A DNA stretch of 64,000 bases from Axinella damicornis (Eukaryota; Porifera; Demospongiae; Axinellida; Axinellidae). The translations under genes and the position numbers were made by a program. The notes below the pieces were generated by a model. The model saw only the letters and a program-made list of their open reading frames with translations. It searched no databases and had not been told where the DNA came from. Shown here piece by piece: positions 32,401 through 42,500 of this stretch (its first letter is position 1; each line of letters opens with the position of its first letter). Location: NCBI GenBank assembly GCA_963931865.1, contig OZ007506.1, positions 6,899,393-6,963,392 on the forward strand, in the 5' to 3' direction.

Positions 32401-35400
32401 ATAACAAGAGGTAGTAACTTACATCATTATGGCAATTCCCATCTTCAGCTTTCATTGTTTGTCATCCAAAACCACAAGGGAGAAACATGAAAAAGCCTTG
32501 GACTGAGGCGCGGTGTGGCAATGCACTATAGCTGAAGATTGCTATGCAATACAAGTTGTGTTTCTCGGATCCATGCTAATATTAACACTTCATGCACACC
32601 TCGTACTATATGCAGGTAAAGTTAGATAACAATCAAAGAAGCAGTGGCTAACAGGTACTTGCAAAACAGTTGATATGCTGACTGCACACTGCAGTTCTTT
32701 TGGTTTGGGTCCGGCCACACGAGACTATAGCTACATCCTAAGAAATAAAGCTCTGCAAACCACATAGACAGATAGACTGATAGATAGATAACGTTCTATT
32801 TTGGCTAAAATATGCTCCATCAGCACATGGTGGCCGGTTTCCAGGAGGTCCTATCACTGTCCACAACCTAACTCCTGCTCTTGTATATACAGGATCACAG
32901 AAAAGGAATTATGCAAGTTCAAACTGTATATGTACCGTCTGTTGTAGTAGGTACTCACACGTATGGTGCGTTCCAACTGCTGCTCTGTCCCTCCATCACA
33001 AAAGGCCGCACAACCCTGCCACGAGATGAATACACATGCGCATACAATTACAACGGCAGTGACCGAGCGGCCAACGTGTGGCGCGCCTTTTGCGCATCGT
33101 TTCGCGCATGACGCCTCTAGCATGACTTTACAGTGGTGGATCTAGGAATTTTGAAAGAGGGGTTCAGCAGGTTGGTTGGCACAGCGCACCGCTGAAGGTG
33201 GTGCGCAGAGCCGTGAAGTGGTGATCAGTCCGCGCAAAGCGCGGAAATTTTTTTTACGTGTTCTTTTTAGCGATCAGGAAGCGCTCTCGTAGCATCTCTA
33301 CGCATTCTGGACACGTTCCCAGACGCAAAGAAGATTGACTAAGTAACCAGTAAGTATCGATGTGCGGGGCTGTTAGCTTCCTTCTTTTCATCATCGGCGG
33401 ATTACAACCACGTGGACAGTCGATTAAACACTAGCACTGCGTTATTGCTTTATTTCTAATTATACGTGCATACAGAAACAAAAAATAATTGATGTAAAAT
33501 TAAAATTGTGTAGCAAGCGTAAACCTAGCTAGCTAAACCTAGCTAGCTCAAGACTATGTCTGCCTTCAGGCTTTCAGCCCGCGAACGGTCAAGGTAGGTA
33601 AGTTGCTCTTACATTTCAAACATGCAGCTTGCATTTCTGCCTTGAGTGTACGGTCTGAGTCAAATACATTTTTTGGTTCTCCTTGAAAGCGCTACTGGTC
33701 CTTCAAAAGAGGGGTTCCATGGAACCCATGGAACCCCCCCTAGATCCGCCACTGCTTTAGTCTGCATTTTGCGCATGACATCTCTGTATTTTGAGCATGA
33801 TGTCTCTGCATTTTGAGCATGACTTTAGTCTGCATTTTGAGCATGACTTTAGTCTGCATTTTGCGCATGACATCTCTGTATGACGTTTCTGCATTTTGAG
33901 GATGACTTTAGTCTGCGTTTTGAGCATGACTTTAGTCTGCATTTTGCACACGACATCTCTGTATTTTGAGCATGACGTCTCTGCATTTTGAGCATGACTT
34001 TAGTCTGCATTTTGCGCATGACTTTAGTCTGCATTTTGCTCATGACATCTCTGCATTATGAGCATGACGTCTCTGTATTTTGAGCATGACGTCTCTGCAT
34101 TTTGAGCATGACTTTAGTCTGCATTTTGAGCATGACTTTAGTCTGCATTTTACGCATGACATCTCTGCATTTTGAGCATGACGTCTCTGCATTTTGAGCA
34201 TGATGTCTCCGCATTTTGAGCATGACTTCTCTACGTTTTGCACCATAGCATAGTGTGTTTGTGCATTTTTAACACAGCACGATGTTTATTTCTGCGACAC
34301 AATTTTGTCCACTTTGGAATTCCATACCTGCGCCATGGGTGGCAAGTAGAGGACTCTCAAGTACAGCCACACGAATTGCGTTATTGCTACCGGTCGCCAT
34401 TTTGTTTGTTCATGTACATGTACATTGTATCTTACTGTTGCAATGGACCTAGTCCTTCATACATATAATAATTATGTTCCGTGCAATTTAGGAATTTGCG
34501 CAACCTTGAGATTGCGCTGCGCATTCTCGGTATCCGGAAATTGCGTGCCAATCTAGATATCAGCACGAGAGGAATACACAATATCTGCGAGAATGTCTTG
34601 TTACAGTAGCTGTTTCTTGTCACAAACTGATAGTTTCTTTCGATGGAATAAAAGGCGCCACATGCTGCACTCCTCAAGTTGGACTATGGTGGGTTTGGGC
34701 TCGTCTTCACACTTGACTATGTTTTGTTGAGTCTTTGATCCACCATTGACAATGTGGTTTTTTCCGTGCCGACGAAAACCTTTTCTATTTCACTACAAGT
34801 TAACTTCTCGCTGACTGGAATGATGGTATACTTGCCAGCTTTCACCGAGTCAATTTGGTGTAAGCAAAGCACTATAGGCTCTGAATAAACAAATTATGAT
34901 GGAAGAAGGTATGATGGGTCCATCACCAGCAGCCACCGGGATGGAGTTTACTGTTCCCCTGCAACATGTTGATGGGATTTAAACTCCTTGGAGAACTTCT
35001 TCACCATCTTTTTCTAGCCTTGTGTCCAAGAAGATACCCTGGCATGCATGTAGTGTCTTGAAGAATAGTTTTCAACCAAGACGGTGTCGAATCCTCTGAA
35101 ATGTTTTGCCTCAGGCCAGTGATACTGTAATTACAATAAGCCTGTGTATGCCGTTTAGCCTGGGACCAACCACACATGCTCAATTGGATTCAGCTCATAG
35201 TGATACTTTGGTATAAAGAGGAAGGCATGGCACAAAGTGTGCCTCATTTAGATGAAGACCTTTGATAGTTCCAATCAGTGAGTCTGTTCTTTGTTCAGAC
35301 TGTAGCTTCCCATTCCAAACTTTGTCGTGCATACATGTACATGTAAGTGGCTGTTGACCACCTGGACGAGCATTCATCCTGTTTGCATTTAGGGCATCAT

Positions 35401-38400
35401 TGGCAAAAGCAGTGTGACAACTGCTCTGGTCAAGTACCCAAAACAATTGGTAGCCCTCAGTGCTTAGTGTACTTGGATTCGGCGATCTCCACTGCAGATC
35501 ACATTTGCTTCATGAAATTTTCGCCTGTCCAATACCCCTCCCTGGAGTCTCTGTACTCTAGAAGTTGGTGTGCTCCCATTAGAATGTTTGGATTGGTCAC
35601 CTTTGCTACCCGGTACTCTTCCTCCGTGAGTCGCAGAAAGCCATCCTTCTCTGTGATAAAGTCAGACACCATAATACCAGACCCTTGACTCTTTGGTCTG
35701 ATCAGCTGATTCTCTGATGTCCCCACTGTGGAGGCTCATCGTCGTTGGCATTGAAAGTCGACTCGTCATGAAATATGTCACTCTAGGTGCAGGTGGAGGA
35801 GACTCAGTATCAGCAGGAAAAAAATTCAAAAACTCTTCGCCTCTTCAGTTGGTGCATCATCCTTTGTGAGGAAGCCACCTGCTACCAGCTGACGCAGAAA
35901 TCTCTTTCGGTGTTGAACGACATTCTCTTGTTCATGGCCATCTGCCTACTTTTTATCTAATACTTCAAAGCCAAGCTCATGAAAACCATTCCTGTCTCTG
36001 CGCTAATGTGTCTGGGAAATCCGGTATACTGCTTGGAAGGAGTTGCTCATTTACCCAACTGCCTCGCAGAGTTCCTCATCCTGCCAAAGAACTCCTTGCC
36101 TCTGATAATGGCCTTGTTCGCCGTCTGGGAAGCTACAGTGTACCTGCATTATCATACAAGTGGTAGCACGGGAGAGTGCACTAGATCAGAGGTTCATGTA
36201 ATCATATAAATAGTTCTAAACCCAGCTGTTATTGATCTAGTCTGACATCTGAGTCTCCTGGTGCCGAATCTCTCTTCTACGACGGTCACGTTCTTGTCAT
36301 CGCTGCCTCTGAAAGTCGATCTCACTTGCATGATGATGTCGCTGCACTCTTTCCATGCAACTCCATTTTGTCGACATGTCTAATCAAGGTGCACGCGCTT
36401 GCGTTCGCGCGCTCTGCGGGGTTAATGAAAAATATTCTCTTTAGAAGTGGGGGGCTGCACCCCGCCCCCCATCTATGACGTAATTGTAATTGTATTTGAC
36501 AAACAATAAATACACTAGCTCAGATTCAAACCCCATGCTGCACGATCAGTTGCCTTGCTCCCCACTCGGCAATTATTTGAACAGTTACATTCATGTACAG
36601 CCCACAATATAGTGTGTGTGTGGGGGGGGGGGGGGGGGGGGGGAGAGGGGGGGAGTACCTTTGTTAGAAGGGAAAAGTACGGAAATAGTGTATTGTGCTG
36701 AGTCTTGTTCATTTTTTATGTGCCATTCATCCACCTTCCCTTCTCAGGCCTCCAAACAAGAAGTTTGAGGACAAAGTGTTCATTCCTCAGGACCATCACC
36801 CTGAGACAAACTTTGTGGGGCTGCTCATTGGGCCGAGGTGTGTGTGTGTTCATGTACTACATGTACTGTATGTGTGTATTTCTGACAGCTGTTTACTGCA
36901 TATACCTCCCTCCCTCCCTTCCTCCCTCCCTCCCTCCCCCCTCCCTTGTTCACTCTCCCTCCCTCCCTCCCTCCCTCCCTCCCTCCCTCCCTCCCTCCCT
37001 CCCTCCCTCCCTCCTCCCTCCCCCCTCCCACCCTCCCTCCCCCTCCCTTGTTCACTCTCTCTCTCTCTCCCTCCCCCCTCCCTTGTTCACTCCATCTCTC
37101 TCTCTCCCTCCTCCCTACTTTCACCACTCCCTCGTTACAGGGGAAATACTCTGAAGCAGCTGGAGAAAGAAGTATGTTTGTGTTCCAGGCAATATGCACA
37201 CATGTACATGTATCTCCTCCACCAAGTAGAGCCCCCAGCACATGCACATCAGACAGTGTAAATGTACTCACTCACACATGCTCATCATGCACACATCACA
37301 TGCACCACACACAATGTACATGTACTCACTCACACATGCTCACATGCTCATCATGCACACATCACATGCACCACACACAATGTACATGTACTCACTCACA
37401 CATGCTCACATGCTCATCATGCACACATCACATGCACCACACACAATGTACATGTACTCACTCACACATGCTCATCATGCACACATCACATGCACCGCAC
37501 ACATGTTCACCATCATACCACATGCACACATACACACACTAACCTGGCATTACACACACTACCTTGGCATTACACACATCACACATGTATCACCCACATT
37601 CAGACGCTGACAAAGATCATGATCCGAGGTAAGGGTGCGACAAAGGAGGGGAAACTTGGTCGCTCGGGGCTACCCCAACCCGGAGAGGATGAACCTCTGC
37701 ATGCTCTCATCACTGGTCAGGCCCCTGAGTCTGTGAAGAATGCTGTGGACAAGGTGAGGTCAAGTGATAGTCACATGACAGATACATGTATTTGGGATAC
37801 ATGTAGCATGCTATAACGGGGCATTATAATGAGAGTCTTACATGTATAACAGCTACACTGTATATGACAGTCATGTGACAACCTCAGGGAGTAGTGATGT
37901 CATGGAGAAACATTCATGTGTTCCCCTTTGATCTTTCAGATCAAGGCCATCATCCAGAGTGGGATTGATGTCCCTGGCAACGACAACGACCTCAAGAAAT
38001 TACAGCTGCAGCAGTTGGCAGAGCTGAACGGCACCTTCAAACCCCTGGACATTCTTAGGTATGCAGACAACATCACAACTGTATGCTTGTACACCTTCCG
38101 GAACACTATTGCCAAGCGCATTAGCACGAGGCACTGAATGGGGGATCTGTTCTCATGATATGCGTATGTACGCACATACCGGAATCTGTCGCGCTCAGGA
38201 ATGTTGATAAGACTTACATGTAGGAATGTTATGGGTTTCCTGCCGGCCAATTAAGTTGTATTTGCAGTGAGGGCTTGATGGTGTGAGATTTACAACCTTG
38301 AAATTCCAATCAATGGACCAGCACGGTGCCTCCAGGGCTTGCGGAGCTCGAGCAGGTACATATGGAGTTGAACAGCGAGCGCAGTCGACATCTGTTTATA

Positions 38401-39507
38401 CTGCAACTTCATAATAGTCTCACATAGCCAGAGTCAGGCCTTCAGGGCTTGCAGAGCTAGAGCAGCTACATGAGGAGTCAAACAGTGAGCATAATCAACA
38501 TCTTTTCACAGCTCCACACTTTCAAACTCTCGAATTAACTATGATCATGCTTGTGAGCACATGGTCAGGTCACACGTACGCATGCGGCACGCGCGAGGCA
38601 TGGTGCAGATACGTATTCCTAGTTATGATTCCAAAGCTACATGTAATGTAGACAGGAAGTGAAACCAGAACGTTTTCCTATGTATGGTGGAATGTGAAGC
38701 AGTCAGTGTAAGTCGCTGTTTGAACAACTACATGTATACCTCTGCTACATGTTACAGTACCTGACGTTCTGCTTGATGTTATATCACGTGATAGGTTATA
38801 CCAAGGCTTGTTCCCCCCTTTTGAAAGTGCAAGTGACGAACGCTGGTGGTAACTTGCACTCATAGATGTATGTACTCTTACTTTGAGATAGTGTTGGTCT
38901 AACCAGAGGCTGCATTCAATAAAGAAATGCAAGGCCTGTAATAGTTCTAGAGTGCTTTCATGTGATGCTTGGCTCCTCTTTCATCACAGGTGTCGTAACT
39001 GTGGCTCCCAGGGCCATCGCAGCTGGGAGTGTCCAGAGCAGCATAACATAACGTCCAACATCATCTGTACCCGCTGTGGAGGAGGGGGGCACATCGCATC
39101 TGACTGCAAGGCTGATCTGTGCGTGAGAGGAGAGAGAGAGAGATTAGAGAGGGGGAAAGGAGAAGGAGGGAGTGAATGAGTGGAACAGAGGGAAAGAGGA
39201 GGGAAGGAGGGGTGGAGTAAAGGGAGGAGTGAAAGAGGGGAGGGGAAAGGAAGGAGGGAGAGAAGGGGAGGGGGGAGGAGGGAGTGAAGGGGAGGAGGGA
39301 GGGAGTGAAGGGGAGGGAGGAGGAGGGAGGGAGTGAAGGAAGGGGTGGTAGAAGAGTATGCAAAGGGGAGGGAACGAAGGGAGGAGAAGATGGTACGTGT
39401 ATATGTATGTAACCAGCAGTGATTGTAAGACTGTTACTTGTGTTTCTCTACCAGGTCTAGCAGCCCTGCCATGCTGTCCACAGCGGACCGAGCCAAGATG
39501 GACAGTG

Positions 39508-39561
<54 letters not shown>

Positions 39562-42500
39562 ATAATGAATGCACTGTATGCCCATACATGTACATTTGAA
39601 TTCATTACTGTAACTCCATATAATTATCGTAATGACACTAAATAATCAAACATAATTTCAGTTCCTGATGTTCTAATTCCATGGAATACAATTTTTCTGA
39701 GAAAGGGGGTGTTTGAATTAATATTTGTTCGAAATATTACAAGCAATACACAGAGGACTGGATGGCGAGAAGCCAGACTCTATAGGGCCCTCGGGCCTCG
39801 GAGCAACTGGTCAGAGAGTAGTCGCGACCAGGGACGGCGCTACAAGAGAGCAGCCACCCGTGAGAGCAGTTACAAGCCAAGCCCACAGGTGCCGAGGGGC
39901 AGCTACAAGCGAAAAGGCATCGGGCGAACAGGGCCGAGACAGAGGGGAATTGGGGATTATACAGCACAGCCAATGAGTCAGCGACGACACTGAGGCACTG
40001 ATCACGCACACAAAGACAGCAACATGATATTCATACTGGACCCAAGTTCGCACAATAACATGCATGCGACTGTTCCAATATTAGAATAAAAATTGGTGTT
40101 CAAACTTCTTGGAATGCAAAATTTGGAAAAGGGGGGGGGGTGTTCGAGTTAATAGAATGTTCGAAATATTTGAGTCACCAAGGTACCCCAAAACTTTATT
40201 GCCGGGAACCTGACCTTGAGAACCAGGAATAGCATTTACATGTGCCATATTCTCCTACTCCTACCCCCACAATGCACACGCACACGCACACAAACAAACA
40301 CACTATCTCAGTACCTCTCTCTGATGAAAGAACTGGGCGAGTCAGTCCCCGGTGCTCCCACAAACCCACAGGTCACAAACAGACCATCACAGAGGGGTGT
40401 GGGCGTTGGAACTAACGTTCCCCCTCCCATGGGACTGGTAAGAAGATTTTGACAGTCAGTCACGTTCAGTAGTCGTGTGACAGTCACATGGCTACATGGC
40501 TAGCATGTGACATGTAACTGTCTTGTGGCCCCTCTCTTGGTGCTGTAGGTACAGTAAGTGCACTGCAGTAATATCTGGTTACAAGAGTACCAACCGCATC
40601 AAGCAATCAAAACAGTTTGAATTCTGTTCGCTGATCTGCTACTTGCTAGGGCTACCTGAAAGCGGGACAGTCACATGACTATTGTTTAGTCACATACCAT
40701 AGTCGCTCGCATAGGAAGGATATAACTGTAAGCGAGATGCACTTAGTTTCGGAAGTACGCTTCATTTTGAATAATTATAGCATTTTCCACTCCGTAAATG
40801 GCAGAGTTTCTAGAAGAAGACTTGAGCACTTAATAAAGAGTAGGTGGGACGAGAGTCGTACTTGCGCCTAACAGTGAATGTGCGCCTATAAGACTAGTGA
40901 GCTCCGCCTAATGACGTGTACATGTTTATGTACATGTATATGTACATGTACATGTACACTCTACAGTGTAGTGTTTGTTAGTGAGATACTGTTGTGCTCT
41001 ATACCATATTATTTCAGAGGACAATTCCTGCCTTGAACCTTACATACATGTACTTTGTAATCAAGCACTTGGAGCGGACATCAATTAGCACTGCTGAAGT
41101 ACATGTACTGTACGTGTAAGCACTGTGATTATTCTCGATCAGGTAGACATTCGAGGAACAATGACCCTATACAACAACTTGTCTTGTGGGTGGGCTTATT
41201 ATCCAGGAGATTATGGGTTGTATGTCATTCGCGATAAGCGAAAATATAACTGGATATGCCTATCGCTCTGCTCTGAAAGAATTAAGGTGCATTTCATTCA
41301 TACTGATCTTCTCTAACTCACAGACTGGGTCTAACAACCCCCATGGTATCAAGCCCCACGACCCTGCCCCCCCACGTCCCCCCTGGGTTAATCGTCCTGG
41401 AATGGGCCCTGGGGTTCACCTTCCCCCTCCTCACCCCCATGGACACCCCAATCCAATGATGATGGGACCACCTGGAGGTATGCTTACATGTGTGTGTGTT
41501 TTGGTTACACTACCGTAGTTGCAGTTAATTTCGCGGTGGGGAAATTTTTGCGGTATTCGCGGATGAAGTAAGACCGCGAATATTAAACCCGCGAAATATA
41601 TTTCTACAGCTAGCGCTAGGCATAACAGTTACTGTCCTTCGTGTTCCTGGGCTCACGCTCACACAGTAGCTCTTCCCCGGCAGTTGCTTCGCTGTAGACG
41701 TGGTAGCCACGCATACACAGTTCCATCAGCACGATCGCACGTGTCAATAGTAAGTTATTACGAGCGGAATTTTTTTCGCGGAAGTAATCAGCGAAAATTT
41801 CCCACCGCGAAATATTTGTGTGTCACGTTTAGTGGCTAGACCGCGAAATTTTTGGCACGCGAAATAATCGGCAACTACGGTATTAACCAGTTAACAACCA
41901 ATGACTCCAAGTGTGTCATGAGGTCCTGACAACATCTCATACTCTCATTACGTCAGCACCAAGTAGCCATATGGCAGCATAGCAGTATTAGCAGTTCAGA
42001 GAATGATGTCAGTGTTGGAGTAATGATGACATCATGTCAGAGGAACAATGACATCATGTCAGAGGAATGATGACATCATCTGAGAGGAATGATGACATCA
42101 TCTCAGTCAATTCTCAGAAGAATGACGACATTGTATACAGTACCTTGTAGGTGTCATTTATTTGTACTCCTTCCCTTTTTCTCAATAGCCCATCCCCCTT
42201 GGGGAGCCCCACACCCTCAGGGTAATCCCCCCCTGATGCCTACACCAATGCACATGTCACCCCATCCCCATGCTGGTGAGTTGGTCTGCAGACTACTATA
42301 GCGTGCCTTGTAATGCACTACAATGTACGTACGTACGATGATGTCACACTGAAATCAGGCTGTACGGTGGGATTGGTGAGATTTGAGTGTGCGTTGCTAG
42401 GTGGCAATGCAATTTGGATCACAATGGTACCTACCAATCTGGTATAACTGGCTGTTGTTGGCTGAGAACTTGGCTCGCACCGTGGAGGTGGGTGGTATAG

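Larger units (their letters stand above)
27301..34326. mobile_element. 7.0-kb Foldback-like MULE element with tandem-array inverted ends
   Basis: The left end starts TATGGAATTCCAAAGTGGAC and the right end is its inverted copy; the first ~100 bp agree with about two differences. On each side this unique part is followed by tandem ~21-bp units, facing opposite ways (27383-27663 and 33763-34243). The interior encodes a MULE transposase on the minus strand, a small plus-strand ORF and an 18-bp-unit minisatellite. The architecture resembles Drosophila Foldback/NOF, whose NOF protein is a MULE-type transposase. No clear target duplication was found at the borders. Transposase damage and two nested insertions show that this copy is dead. 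Confidence 0.8.
26425..36747 (+). other. SF1: SF1 intron 4 (10.3 kb), transposon-filled
   Basis: Donor GTGAGT at 26425, acceptor TTCTCAG ending 36747. It separates the SPSP/hairpin region from the KH domain. It holds the 7.0-kb MULE-type element, a poly-G run (26767-26791), a degenerate DDE transposase (34.9-36.4 kb) and a poly-G run (36620-36643). Confidence 0.9.

Noticed and set aside
27301..34326. A 9-bp target duplication around the MULE-type element
   Set aside because: Flanks CTCGACCTC (left) and CCTGCGCCA (right) do not match, so none is claimed.
37242..37816. His/Thr/Cys-rich plus-strand ORFs
   Set aside because: Shadow frames of the ~66-bp CACATGC repeat running into SF1 exon 7 in the wrong frame.
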